Of a DNA stretch of 14,307 nucleotides, positions 1 to 8,792 are shown in pieces. The stretch comes from JAENWH01 sp038248745 (lineage in GTDB: Bacteria > Bacillota > Clostridia > Peptostreptococcales > Anaerovoracaceae): contig JBBRXC010000030.1 in NCBI GenBank assembly GCA_038248745.1, positions 1 to 14,307 of the forward strand. Direction: 5' to 3'. The notes below the pieces were generated by a model. The model had not been told where the DNA came from and did no database searches. It was given only the letters and a program-made list of their open reading frames with translations. Positions within the stretch are counted from its first letter, which is position 1; every line of letters starts with the position of its first letter. The position numbers were made by a program, and so were the translations under genes.

Positions 1-671
1 GCTTCAAGAATTTCAAACGATGTAAACCCAGGTGTATCAAACAACATGGCACCAAAATTCGTTTCAAAAATTTCAACGTGTCTTGTTGTATGTTTCCCAC
101 GTCTTGTTTTATGGCTGATTTCCCCAACTTCTATATCTTCATTGGGCATCAGGCAATTTAGAATTGTAGATTTCCCAACGCCAGAAGGACCTGCTAATGC
201 ACTTTTTTTATCCTTCAGCAATAATTCGAGTTTTTCAAATCCGGTCTTCTCCATACAACTGACAAATACCAAAGGATATAACTCTTTGTAAATTTTTTCT
301 ATTTTTACAAGTATTTCTGGCGATGCAAGCTCTGATTTGTTCACACAAATGACCACATCTGTTCTATTACCCTCCGCCATCACAAGAAATTTATCCAATA
401 TAGTAAAATTCGGTTCCGGATCAGCTGCAGCTATTACAACAACCATACAATCCACATTGGCAATAGGCGGCCGAAGGAAAGAATTTCGTCTTGGTAAAAT
501 TTCGTTTACCACACCGTCTCCATCATCAAGTACCTGGATTTCAACAAGATCCCCCACAGTTGGAACAACACCCAGGTTTTTAAATTTGCCTCTTGCCTTG
601 CACTGATAAACCTTATTTTCAACTTTCACATAATAAAAGCCGGCGATTCCTTTGACTATAATCCCTCGCAT
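1..671 (-). CDS. rsgA: Ribosome small subunit-dependent GTPase A (RsgA), 3' end cut by window
   Basis: RsgA is a circularly permuted GTPase that binds the 30S subunit late in maturation and hydrolyses GTP when the subunit is ready. About 223 N-terminal residues are present, starting with MRGIIVKG. An OB-fold-like segment covers roughly residues 1-70. The G motifs then appear in permuted order: G4 NKSE at 111-114, G1 GPSGVGKST at 161-169, a TTRH switch at 195-198 and G3 DTPG at 212-215. The C-terminal Cys/His zinc domain lies outside the window. The start ATG shares one base with the prkC stop (TAATG), and a GGAG lies about 10 nt upstream inside prkC, so translation is probably coupled. G4 has Glu where NKxD is usual. 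The permuted motif order makes the family call secure. Confidence 0.96.
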   Translation of the reverse strand, partial: MRGIIVKGIAGFYYVKVENKVYQCKARGKFKNLGVVPTVGDLVEIQVLDDGDGVVNEILPRRNSFLRPPIANVDCMVVVIAAADPEPNFTILDKFLVMAEGNRTDVVICVNKSELASPEILVKIEKIYKELYPLVFVSCMEKTGFEKLELLLKDKKSALAGPSGVGKSTILNCLMPNEDIEVGEISHKTRRGKHTTRHVEIFETNFGAMLFDTPGFTSFEILE

Positions 672-2590
672 TACTGAATTTCTCCAGTATTAAAATTAAC
701 GTTCTTTTGAATGACGACATCATTATCAAAAATAACCGTCACTGTTCCTACACCAACTCCTGAAAGAGAGACTATCTCACTGCCGTTGTCTTTGATCCGC
801 TGTTCACGTGAAATGATGCTATGGGTTCCGCTTTCATCATTAATGGTAACAGTCAGGTAGAATACCTGATTTGCAGCGCTGGCATAATCAATATCCAAAG
901 CAATGGCCTTTGAGCCAGCTGGCTCTGTTCCTGTACTTACTTTCAAATTTACGGTTGTGCCAGGTTTGAGTTCTGCACCTCTCACATCCTGCTGCCAAAT
1001 GACAATATCCTTGGCATATACATCGCTCATCTCATACACGATATCTCCAACTTTTAAATCTGCTGATTTTAAGACCGCTTCCGCATCAATAATATTCATT
1101 CCGATTACATCCGGTGCTGTTTGCTGAGGTCCTTCACTGACAAATATATTAATAGTTGTCCCCGGTTTCACTTCTGATCCCGCTTCCGGTGATTGTCTTA
1201 TAATGATATCCTTCGGCATCTCACTTGCTTCAACTGTGGTTGACCCCTGATTAAACCCGTATTTGTCCAGTAGGAATAAAGCATCTTCCAACGACTTACC
1301 AACAAGATTTGGTACCATACCTTCTTGTGTCCCTTTGCTGATACTGACTACTACAGCTTTGCCTGCCTTTACCTTGCTGCCGCTTGTTGGAATTTGAGAT
1401 ACAATCTGTCCTTCATCAAAATCAGCATCAACAACCTCATCGCCTTTTTCTATGGTTAATCTGACTTCCTGAAGAGCAGCTTCTGCCTGGTCATAGGTCA
1501 TTCCTGATAAGTCGGGCACTTCAATATTCTCGCTTGCTCCCATTGCGGAAATCCCAGATAATATTAATGCACTAACAGGTATTGCACAAACAAGGGCAAG
1601 CACTACTGCTGCCGCTTTGAATTTATTAAATCTAAACTTCTTTTTCGATTTTTTATCTTTTTTATTATTCAAGTCGTTCTCCTTTGCATTTTCAGCCATT
1701 GCATCAGTTGCCACGGCTGGGGCAACGGTGTTTGATTTTGGATTATTATCTGATGCGCCTACTATATTTGCAACAATATCCGCGTTTTTAAGTGCCTCAA
1801 GCATTTCATCCGCTGAGGCATACCGATTAATAGAATATTTATTTGTTGCTTTCATAATTATATTTTCAACAGCCGACGGCAATCCCTTTACCAGTTGAGA
1901 AGGCGGTAAAATTTCTTCATTTATATGCATCATCGCTACTGCCACCGGATTATCAGCATCAAAAGGAACTCTTCCAGTCACCAGTTCATATAAAACTATT
2001 CCTAAAGAGTAAATGTCTGATTTTTCATCAACATAACCCCCTCTAGCCTGCTCTGGCGAGAAATAATGGACGGAGCCCATAATTGTATTTGAATGGCCGA
2101 CTATTGTGGCTGAATCCACCGCTTTTGCTATGCCAAAATCAGTAATCTTTGCAACGCCATCCTCGGTAATCAATATATTATGCGGCTTCACGTCTCTATG
2201 GATGATATGGTTTTTATGCGCCAAACTTAAAGCTGATGCCATTTGTTTTCCAATTTCAAGAGCTCTTCTATAGTCCATTGGCCCGTCTTCTTTGATAATC
2301 TCGCTTAAAACTCTGCCTTCAATCAATTCCATAACGATATAATAAATATTCCCCTCTCTTCCCACATCAAATACATTGACGATGTTGGGATGGGACAGGC
2401 TGGCTGCAGCCTGAGACTCTTTTCTAAAACTTTCAATAATTTTTAAATCCTTTGTAAAATCCGGCTTCAATATTTTAATTGCAACAAAACGATTTAGCAA
2501 CCTACATTTAGCCTTATATACGACGGCCATTCCACCGTCCCCTATTTTCTCAAGTAATTCATACCTACCCGCAAGTAATCTGCTACTCAT
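671..2590 (-). CDS. prkC: PASTA-domain Ser/Thr protein kinase PrkC (Stk1-type)
   Basis: This is a membrane eukaryotic-type Ser/Thr kinase whose outer PASTA repeats sense peptidoglycan fragments or lipid II in the known family. The 639-residue protein has a kinase domain at about 10-270: a glycine-rich loop GDGGMAVVY from 17, Lys39 in VAIK, HRDVKPHN with Asp133 and Asn138, DFG at 151-153 and SPE at 178-180. A Lys/Asn-rich juxtamembrane stretch (about 300-324) precedes one membrane helix (about 325-348). Three PASTA repeats follow at about 355-420, 422-487 and 489-554. The last 85 residues look like a beta-rich, Ig-like domain. The start is supported by GAGGGGG just upstream and by an ATGA overlap with prpC. 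Its opposing phosphatase is the gene immediately upstream, the standard Firmicute pairing. Confidence 0.97.
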   Translation of the reverse strand: MSSRLLAGRYELLEKIGDGGMAVVYKAKCRLLNRFVAIKILKPDFTKDLKIIESFRKESQAAASLSHPNIVNVFDVGREGNIYYIVMELIEGRVLSEIIKEDGPMDYRRALEIGKQMASALSLAHKNHIIHRDVKPHNILITEDGVAKITDFGIAKAVDSATIVGHSNTIMGSVHYFSPEQARGGYVDEKSDIYSLGIVLYELVTGRVPFDADNPVAVAMMHINEEILPPSQLVKGLPSAVENIIMKATNKYSINRYASADEMLEALKNADIVANIVGASDNNPKSNTVAPAVATDAMAENAKENDLNNKKDKKSKKKFRFNKFKAAAVVLALVCAIPVSALILSGISAMGASENIEVPDLSGMTYDQAEAALQEVRLTIEKGDEVVDADFDEGQIVSQIPTSGSKVKAGKAVVVSISKGTQEGMVPNLVGKSLEDALFLLDKYGFNQGSTTVEASEMPKDIIIRQSPEAGSEVKPGTTINIFVSEGPQQTAPDVIGMNIIDAEAVLKSADLKVGDIVYEMSDVYAKDIVIWQQDVRGAELKPGTTVNLKVSTGTEPAGSKAIALDIDYASAANQVFYLTVTINDESGTHSIISREQRIKDNGSEIVSLSGVGVGTVTVIFDNDVVIQKNVNFNTGEIQ

Positions 2591-3327
2591 ATTTCCCCCT
2601 CATATTCCAAACAAATTACAGTAATATTATCACTGCCACCCTTTAAATTAGCAATAGAAACCAATCTATCGCAAAGTCTTTGCATGTCTTTTTCTTCTTT
2701 CACTATATCTTCTATTGTATGATCTTCAACTTCCCCATGTAAGCCATCTGTACTCAATATGACAATATCACCTTTTTCAAGGTTCATTGAAAAAAAATCA
2801 ATCTCTATTTTCGGCTCTGCCCCCAAAGCTCTTGTTATAATATTTTTTTTAGGATGTCGTCGTCCTTCTTCTTTGGTAATGGTACCCTTCTTAATTAATG
2901 TGTTAACAAAAGAATGATCCTCTGTAATCTGTGATAATTTCCCCCGATGAAAAGAATAGGCTCTGCTGTCTCCAATATTAAATATCAAGCATTTGTCATT
3001 AAATATATATACAAGGACCAAAGTAGTGGCCATCCCTTGATTAATATCTTCGGCACTTGCCTTTTCAAGCAAATCTTGATTTGCTTTTACAATTGCTTCT
3101 ATAAAATAGTCTTTTAATATTTTTTCATCCCAATTATCTTTAATTGGATTTTCCACCATATGCTTGGAGATGAATTCAACTGAGGTTCTACTAGCAACTT
3201 CCCCGGAATTATTACCACCGACACCATCTGCTACCATATAAACTTTTTGGGCTTCTAATATATAATAAGCATCTTCGTTTTTTTCCCTTTTGATACCTAT
3301 ATTTGTACTGCATCCAACTTTTATCAT
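2587..3327 (-). CDS. prpC: PP2C-family Ser/Thr protein phosphatase (PrpC/Stp)
   Basis: This is a soluble metal-dependent phosphatase that reverses PrkC phosphorylation. Its 246 residues match a single bacterial PP2C domain. Metal-binding and catalytic motifs are visible in order: REKNEDA at 14-20, DGVGG at 34-38, GMATTL near 98-103, IGDSRAY near 118-124, EDHS at 136-139, STDGL at 192-196 (Asp194) and GGSDN at 230-234 (Asp233). The start is fixed by AGGAG about 5 nt upstream, which overlaps the rsmB stop codon. The gene overlaps prkC by the 4-bp ATGA, so the antagonistic pair is made together. In many Firmicutes rlmN sits between rsmB and prpC. It is absent here. Confidence 0.96.
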   Translation of the reverse strand: MIKVGCSTNIGIKREKNEDAYYILEAQKVYMVADGVGGNNSGEVASRTSVEFISKHMVENPIKDNWDEKILKDYFIEAIVKANQDLLEKASAEDINQGMATTLVLVYIFNDKCLIFNIGDSRAYSFHRGKLSQITEDHSFVNTLIKKGTITKEEGRRHPKKNIITRALGAEPKIEIDFFSMNLEKGDIVILSTDGLHGEVEDHTIEDIVKEEKDMQRLCDRLVSIANLKGGSDNITVICLEYEGEI

Positions 3328-3334
3328 GTGTCTC

Positions 3335-4627
3335 CTAAATTAGATCTTCGACTTTTTTCATTTTGCATATATAAAATCCATCTGTATTATTGATATTTGG
3401 CAACAATTGTATTGCTTCTATTTTTTCAAATTGCGGGTTTTTTCTTAAAAAATCACTTACAACTCTTTGATTCTCATAAGGGTTGATGGTACAGGTGCTG
3501 TAAAGCAATATGCCACCAGGTTTTACATAGGTTGATGCTGCGGACAGAATCTCTATTTGTTTTCTAGGCAAACTGTCCATTTCGCTGGATTTCTTTTTAT
3601 ACTTAATTTCTGGCTTTCTTCTGATGACGCCTAACCCTGAGCAAGGAGCATCTACGATGACTCGATCCGCTTTTTCAGCAAGTGTCGAATCCTCTCTTGT
3701 CGCATCCCATGTTCTGATATCTATAATATTCAAGCCAAGTCTTTCAGCTTCTGATAAGACAATACTTAATTTGCGTTTATAGATGTCCTGAGCCAATACC
3801 CTGCCGCTGTTTCCCATTTTTTCAGCTATTGCAAGGGTTTTACCACCAGGTGCAGCACAAACATCAATGATGAATTCCCCTGGTTGAGGATCTAACTTAG
3901 AAATGGCAATCATAGAGCTTTCATCCTGGATGGAATAAAGTCCACTTTTATACAACTTCCCATCAAGAAGTCTGCTTCCTTTCACCTTTAATCCATTTTC
4001 ACAAAGCTTACTGTCCTCCACTTCAATATCCTTTAACCTTAATCTCTTGGTCAGATTATCTCTTGATATTTTAAGCGTATTTACCCGAACAATCAATTCC
4101 GGCGTTTTATTGCCGGCCGCAAGCATTTCTTCCACAAAATCAGTGTTGAATTGGTCCATCCATAGTTCTATAATCCAAGGTTCATAAGAATATTTTACTG
4201 ATAAATATTTGATTTCATCTTCAGTTCGATCTGGAAGTTTCGCTTCATAGGGATTTTTAATATAGGATCTTAAAACACCATTTATAAATCCTTCTCTTCC
4301 TCTAGAAAACTTCTTCGCTAAATTTACGCTTTCATTGACGGCTGCATACTCTGGAACTGAATCCATATAACCAATTTGATAGATCCCCATTCTAAGTATA
4401 ATCAAATCGCTCTGCTTAATCTTTTCAAGGCCGTTTGTTACAAAATGATCTAGTATATGATCAATCAACAGTTTGTTTTCAAGCACGCCATATACCAATT
4501 CTCTTACAAAAGACTGAGAATCCGGCTTCCCACAGATAATGTGGTGGTTCAATGAGATATTCGAATAAGATTTTTTTAATTCAACATCCATCAACGTATA
4601 ATAGGCAGTTTTTCTATTTGCATCCAT
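3335..4627 (-). CDS. rsmB: 16S rRNA (cytosine-967-C5)-methyltransferase RsmB
   Basis: RsmB uses SAM to methylate C5 of 16S rRNA C967 (E. coli numbering). The protein has 430 residues, close to the family norm. Residues 1-130 form a NusB-like RNA-binding domain. The Rossmann methyltransferase domain follows, with the SAM loop AAPGGKT at 258-264, motif IV DAPCSGLG carrying Cys329, and motif VI LYSTCTINPYENQ carrying the second catalytic Cys, Cys379. The two-cysteine arrangement is characteristic of RNA m5C methyltransferases, and the NusB-like N-terminus points to RsmB rather than RsmF. The gene starts 2 nt after the stop of the zinc peptidase gene, with AGGGGG upstream. Its TAG stop lies inside the ribosome site of prpC. 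Confidence 0.96.
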   Translation of the reverse strand: MDANRKTAYYTLMDVELKKSYSNISLNHHIICGKPDSQSFVRELVYGVLENKLLIDHILDHFVTNGLEKIKQSDLIILRMGIYQIGYMDSVPEYAAVNESVNLAKKFSRGREGFINGVLRSYIKNPYEAKLPDRTEDEIKYLSVKYSYEPWIIELWMDQFNTDFVEEMLAAGNKTPELIVRVNTLKISRDNLTKRLRLKDIEVEDSKLCENGLKVKGSRLLDGKLYKSGLYSIQDESSMIAISKLDPQPGEFIIDVCAAPGGKTLAIAEKMGNSGRVLAQDIYKRKLSIVLSEAERLGLNIIDIRTWDATREDSTLAEKADRVIVDAPCSGLGVIRRKPEIKYKKKSSEMDSLPRKQIEILSAASTYVKPGGILLYSTCTINPYENQRVVSDFLRKNPQFEKIEAIQLLPNINNTDGFYICKMKKVEDLI

Positions 4628-4629
4628 AC

Positions 4630-5334
4630 TTAATTGCGCCCCCTAATGATTAATATCCTTAACAGATTTGCTACAGCTACGGCTAATGCTGCAACATAAG
4701 TCATCGCTGCTGCAGAAAGTACTTTTTTTGAACTTGTTTTTTCCTCTTCATGTATTATTTCCAGACGCAACAACTCTTCAACCGCCAGTTTGCTGGCATT
4801 AAATTCAACAGGAAGAGTAATTGCATGAAAGATCACAACACCCACAAATAACAAAATCCCTATGTTAAACAGCAAATTTCCTTGAGAGTAATATCCTGCA
4901 CTGGTGATTACAATACCAATAATCAGCAGTGGCCACGATAAATTTGACGCTATAGAGGCAACTGGCGCTATCGAATTTCTGATTTTTAATGGAGAATATT
5001 CTTTATTATCCTGTATGGCATGCCCGGATTCATGGGCTGCGATACTTACGGATGCGATTGATGCGTCATTATATACATTTTGAGAAAGCCTCATAATTTT
5101 TTTTCTTGGATCGTAGTGATCTGTCAGCTTGCCTTGCGTTATTTCAATAGGAACATTTTCAAGCCCATTGCTATCTAAAATTCTTCTCGCTGCCTGTGCT
5201 CCTGTTATGCCATTTCTATTTCGTACTCCTGCATATCTTTTATAAGCTGACTGCACTTTAGACTGTGCGAAAAAAGCAAATATCATTGCAGGGATCAGTA
5301 TGATAAAAGTTGGATCAAACATACCAAAATACAT
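4630..5334 (-). CDS. YugP-like membrane zinc metallopeptidase
   Basis: This is a putative membrane-embedded zinc peptidase (DUF2268/YugP-type family) with no assigned substrate. The protein carries HESGH at about residues 101-105, the HExxH zinc site, preceded by SIAAHESGHA. A later PVEFNAS segment near 176-182 may supply the third ligand (Glu). Hydrophobic segments lie near the N-terminus, at about 123-146, about 153-174, and near the C-terminus. The ATG at 5334 is preferred: the AAGGAG at 5341-5346 lies 6 nt before it, but only about 1 nt before the in-frame ATG at 5340, which would add two residues (MN). The gene regularly sits between fmt and rsmB in Clostridia, which suggests a housekeeping membrane role. 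Function is inferred from motif only. Confidence 0.9.
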   Translation of the reverse strand: MYFGMFDPTFIILIPAMIFAFFAQSKVQSAYKRYAGVRNRNGITGAQAARRILDSNGLENVPIEITQGKLTDHYDPRKKIMRLSQNVYNDASIASVSIAAHESGHAIQDNKEYSPLKIRNSIAPVASIASNLSWPLLIIGIVITSAGYYSQGNLLFNIGILLFVGVVIFHAITLPVEFNASKLAVEELLRLEIIHEEEKTSSKKVLSAAAMTYVAALAVAVANLLRILIIRGRN

Positions 5335-5364
5335 ATTCATTCTCCTTCCATGTACCCCTTTATT

Positions 5365-6294
5365 TTACCCTAATTTGGTCAATAATTCAATATGATGGCC
5401 TTTAATAAACTCTTCGACAGACATTCTTCTTTTATTGGGGACCTGGATTTCCGTAATCAGAAGGGTTCCTCCACCTGCGGATACTTGAATTCCTTCTTTT
5501 GAAACATCGGTTATGGTTCCTGCTGCCTTTGAATTTTTCTGATCAAGGACCTCCACATCAAATATTTTCAAGGGTTCCCCTTTGTAAATTGTAGTTGTCC
5601 CAGGAGAAGGATTTAACCCTCTTACCAGTCTTTCAATGGATACTATATCTTTTGAAAAATCGATCAATCCATCTTTTTTAAAAAGCATCGGGGCATAGGT
5701 CGCTTTTGCGTCATCCTGTTTAATCGGTTTAATCCTTTCTTCTTCAATGTCTTCCAAACAATCCATCAGAAGCCTTGCACCCATCAATGAGAGTTCATCA
5801 TGTAGCTGGGAAAATGTCTTTTTTCCAATATCCGTAGCTGCCATAGCAAGCATATCACCTGTATCAAGTCCTTCCGCCATTTTCATTAGGGTAATGCCCG
5901 TCTGTTGTTCCCCATCAATGATGGCTCTTTGTATTGGCGCTGCTCCTCTGTATTTTGGTAGAAGAGAACCATGTATATTGATGCAGCTAAGTCTAGGAAT
6001 CATCAAAACCTCTTTTGGCAATAGCTGTCCGTAGGCAACTACAACAATCAAATCAGGTTTATATTTATTCAGTAAATTAATAACATCCTGATTGCCCCTG
6101 ATTTTTTCCGGCTGAACAATCGGGATATTTAATTCGATAGCTTTTTCTTTTACTGCTGTAAATTGAATTTTTTTACCCCTATCCTTTGCTTTATCAGGCT
6201 GTGTGAATACATACCCCACTTCGTGATTGCTCTTTGCAAGAAGCTCCAGTGTGGGTACTGCAAAGACAGGCGTGCCCATGAAAACTATTTTCAT
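5365..6294 (-). CDS. fmt: Methionyl-tRNA formyltransferase
   Basis: Fmt transfers a formyl group from 10-formyl-THF to Met-tRNA(fMet) for translation initiation. The 309-residue length is typical. The N-terminus MKIVFMGTP opens the formyltransferase Rossmann fold. The catalytic triad aligns with E. coli numbering: Asn106 and His108 in NIHGSLLP, and Asp144 in EGLDTGD. The tRNA-contact segment KYRGAAPI follows the SLLP motif. The C-terminal OB-like domain starts near residue 208 (FKKDGLIDF). The start codon overlaps the def stop by ATGA, so the formylase and deformylase are translationally coupled. The stop is followed by a 30-bp gap holding the ribosome site of the next gene. Confidence 0.97.
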   Translation of the reverse strand: MKIVFMGTPVFAVPTLELLAKSNHEVGYVFTQPDKAKDRGKKIQFTAVKEKAIELNIPIVQPEKIRGNQDVINLLNKYKPDLIVVVAYGQLLPKEVLMIPRLSCINIHGSLLPKYRGAAPIQRAIIDGEQQTGITLMKMAEGLDTGDMLAMAATDIGKKTFSQLHDELSLMGARLLMDCLEDIEEERIKPIKQDDAKATYAPMLFKKDGLIDFSKDIVSIERLVRGLNPSPGTTTIYKGEPLKIFDVEVLDQKNSKAAGTITDVSKEGIQVSAGGGTLLITEIQVPNKRRMSVEEFIKGHHIELLTKLG

Positions 6295-6758
6295 TCGTCT
6301 TCCCCAGCTTTTCTTAAATCAGTTGCCTTGTCAATAAACAAGACGCCCTCTAGATGATCAAACTCATGGCATATGGCAACAGCCTTCAAATCTGTGGCTT
6401 CACAGATTAGTTCTTTCCCATATCTGTCCAACCCTTTCACTTTAACTCTTTCAGGTCTCTCCACTTTTCCAAAAATACCCGGCACACTCAAACAACCTTC
6501 TTCCCCTATGAAAAAGCCTTCCATCTCTATTATTTCTGGATTGATGATTTCAAAAACATCTCCCTCATCAACTTCAACGATAAACATTCTTCTTAGGATT
6601 CCCACCTGTGGCGCTGCCAATCCAATGCCATCATTCCCACGCATGGTCTCCAGCATATCATCAAGAATCATTCTTATTCGATCATCAATTTCTGTCACTT
6701 CTCTGCTTCTTTTCCGTAATGCATTGTCGCCCTCAACCATAATATTTCTTAATCCCAT
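6291..6758 (-). CDS. def: Peptide deformylase
   Basis: Def removes the N-formyl group from nascent proteins using a bound metal ion. All three family motifs are present in the 155-residue protein: GIGLAAPQVG at 44-53, EGCLS at 87-91 with the metal ligand Cys89, and HEFDH at 131-135 with two His ligands and the catalytic Glu132. The length and the absence of an insertion between motifs 1 and 2 resemble the short type I enzymes rather than the longer Gram-positive type II enzymes. AGGAAGG lies upstream of the ATG. It sits 31 bp after priA and overlaps fmt, preserving the classic priA-def-fmt order. Confidence 0.97.
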   Translation of the reverse strand: MGLRNIMVEGDNALRKRSREVTEIDDRIRMILDDMLETMRGNDGIGLAAPQVGILRRMFIVEVDEGDVFEIINPEIIEMEGFFIGEEGCLSVPGIFGKVERPERVKVKGLDRYGKELICEATDLKAVAICHEFDHLEGVLFIDKATDLRKAGEDE

Positions 6759-6789
6759 TTATTACATCCTTCCTAATACAGACCAACCA

Positions 6790-8781
6790 TTACATTAAAC
6801 TATATGGATTAATGTCTATTCCAATAGTGTACTCTTTTTTAATTTTTTCAAGTTCATTGATATACTCTTTTCTACTGCCTCTTTTTGCCTTCATGATAAT
6901 ATGATAACGGAATAATTTTCCATGTTTATTGATGATTGCCTGATGCGGTTTGAAAAGGGTATAGTTGTTTTTCTTGCCCATATTTTTCACAAGCCTGTCA
7001 TAAATCAGACCGGCAATCTTCAAGCCTTCTTTTTCATTTTCATTATTGACTATTATTTGAATGATATCTACATAGGGGGGATATCCAATCCCATGACGAA
7101 TTGTTTTCTCCATTTGATAAAATCCTTCGTAATCCTGGTTTGCCCCATGTATAATGGCATAATGTTCTGGATTATAGGTTTGTATGACTACCTTGCCTTC
7201 TGAATCCCCTCTACCTGTTCTGCCTGCTGCCTGTGTGATTAATTGAAAAGCTCGTTCCGCAGATTTAAAATCAGGAATATTCAACGCAACATCCGCCGCA
7301 ATGATGCCAACCAACCCCACATTATGAAAATCAAGACCTTTGGCAACTATTTGAGTCCCTACTAATATTTTTGTTTTATTTTTTCTGAAATCGTTTAAAA
7401 TCTTATCCAAACTTCCCTTTTGTTTCATTGTATCAAAATCCAATCTTGAAACAGGATATTCGGAGAAAATTTCCTGCACATACTCCTCCACTTTTTCAGT
7501 TCCTGTGCCAAAATGTTTTATGTATTTTCCCTGACAATTTGGGCATACTTTAGGAAGCTCTTTCTTATATCCACAGTAATGGCATAACACTTCGCCTTTG
7601 TCTTTGTGGTACGTCATGGAAATCCCGCATTCAGGGCATTTCATCACATAACCGCATTCCCGACAGGAAACAAAAGTGGAATAACCTCTTCTATTTAAAA
7701 AAAGTATGATCTGCTTCCCTTCCTCCAGAACTTCTTTCATTTCCTGATAAAGCCTTCTGCTCAGAATAGAAGTGTTTCCGTTTTTTAATTCTTCCCGCAT
7801 ATCAACAACTTCAACCTTTGGCAATCGGTTTTTATTGTATCTTTCCTTTAATGAAAGCTTTTCATAAATCTTTTCTTCAGCCCTGATAGCTGAAACAATA
7901 GATGGTGTTGCGCTCCCAAGAATGATAGTGCTTTGATGCAGTTTCCCTCTTTTCAAAGCGACTTCAACCGTATCGTATTTCGGGCTCATATCTGATTTAT
8001 AAGTGGCTTCATGCTCTTCATCGAGAATAATCACACCAATATTTTCTAGTGGCGCAAATATGGCTGATCGTGCTCCGATGACAATTTTAACCTTGCCTTC
8101 TCTGATTCTAATCCATTCATCAAATCTTTCACCCAGAGAAAGTTTGCTATGTAGTACGGCAATATTTTCTGCGCCGAACCTGCCAATAAATCTTTCGATG
8201 ATTTGCTTTGTAAGCGAAATCTCAGGTACAAGCATAATGGCATTTTGATGATCCGCAATTGCCTTGGCAATTGTTTGCATGTATACCTCTGTCTTACCGC
8301 TACTGGTCACCCCATGGAGAAGGAATATCTGTTGCTTGCCTTTTCCCAAAGTAGAAAAAATACGAGATAACACATCTTTTTGCTCATCGGTAAGAGAAGT
8401 GATGAGCATTTCCTCCCCAATTGTATCTTTATGAGGATTTCGGTCTTTTCCTCGCTTTGATTTTGTCCCTGAAGGCGTAAAACAGTTGATGGCTTCTATA
8501 TATCGACAAAGATATCGCTGTTTCATCCATACACAAGTTTCAATCATTTCCTGATTTAAGTATATTTCCGAATCAATAGCCGCCACATATTTAAGTCCCT
8601 TTACCTCTTTTTCAAGCTGGTCCATTATTTCAAATACATATGCAGCCTTCTCTTTGTTACCGCGATTAAACGGTACAAATATTTTTTGCCCGATCATCAC
8701 GTCGTCAAACTCACAACCATAGGTATAGAGCCTGTCGGTGTTATCGTTATTATTATCAATAGCTACATTTACATATTTCAT
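6790..8781 (-). CDS. priA: Primosomal protein N' (replication restart helicase PriA), short form
   Basis: PriA recognises stalled forks and D-loops and reloads the replicative helicase. The 663-residue protein has an N-terminal 3'-end binding region (about 1-100). The SF2 helicase core follows, with Walker A GVTSSGKT at 157-164 (Lys163), DEEH at 254-257 and the motif VI region QAAGRTGRG near 517-525. The zinc region has eight cysteines: 373, 376, 382, 385, 400, 403, 413 and 416. The protein is shorter than the E. coli enzyme (732 residues). The missing length lies before Walker A (Lys163 here, Lys230 in E. coli), where the winged-helix domain normally sits. Only a basic linker near 103-118 is seen there. 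The start has AGGA 6-9 nt upstream. It lies 11 bp after asnA. Confidence 0.96.
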   Translation of the reverse strand: MKYVNVAIDNNNDNTDRLYTYGCEFDDVMIGQKIFVPFNRGNKEKAAYVFEIMDQLEKEVKGLKYVAAIDSEIYLNQEMIETCVWMKQRYLCRYIEAINCFTPSGTKSKRGKDRNPHKDTIGEEMLITSLTDEQKDVLSRIFSTLGKGKQQIFLLHGVTSSGKTEVYMQTIAKAIADHQNAIMLVPEISLTKQIIERFIGRFGAENIAVLHSKLSLGERFDEWIRIREGKVKIVIGARSAIFAPLENIGVIILDEEHEATYKSDMSPKYDTVEVALKRGKLHQSTIILGSATPSIVSAIRAEEKIYEKLSLKERYNKNRLPKVEVVDMREELKNGNTSILSRRLYQEMKEVLEEGKQIILFLNRRGYSTFVSCRECGYVMKCPECGISMTYHKDKGEVLCHYCGYKKELPKVCPNCQGKYIKHFGTGTEKVEEYVQEIFSEYPVSRLDFDTMKQKGSLDKILNDFRKNKTKILVGTQIVAKGLDFHNVGLVGIIAADVALNIPDFKSAERAFQLITQAAGRTGRGDSEGKVVIQTYNPEHYAIIHGANQDYEGFYQMEKTIRHGIGYPPYVDIIQIIVNNENEKEGLKIAGLIYDRLVKNMGKKNNYTLFKPHQAIINKHGKLFRYHIIMKAKRGSRKEYINELEKIKKEYTIGIDINPYSLM

Positions 8782-8792
8782 TGTTTTCCTAA

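Noticed and set aside
355..606. Plus-strand frames opposite rsgA and prkC, and similar frames opposite other genes
   Set aside because: They lack ribosome sites, are low-complexity shadows, and lie opposite strongly conserved coding sequence.
8046..8270. Small minus-strand frame inside priA
   Set aside because: It is an alternate frame within the conserved helicase core, with no independent start signal.
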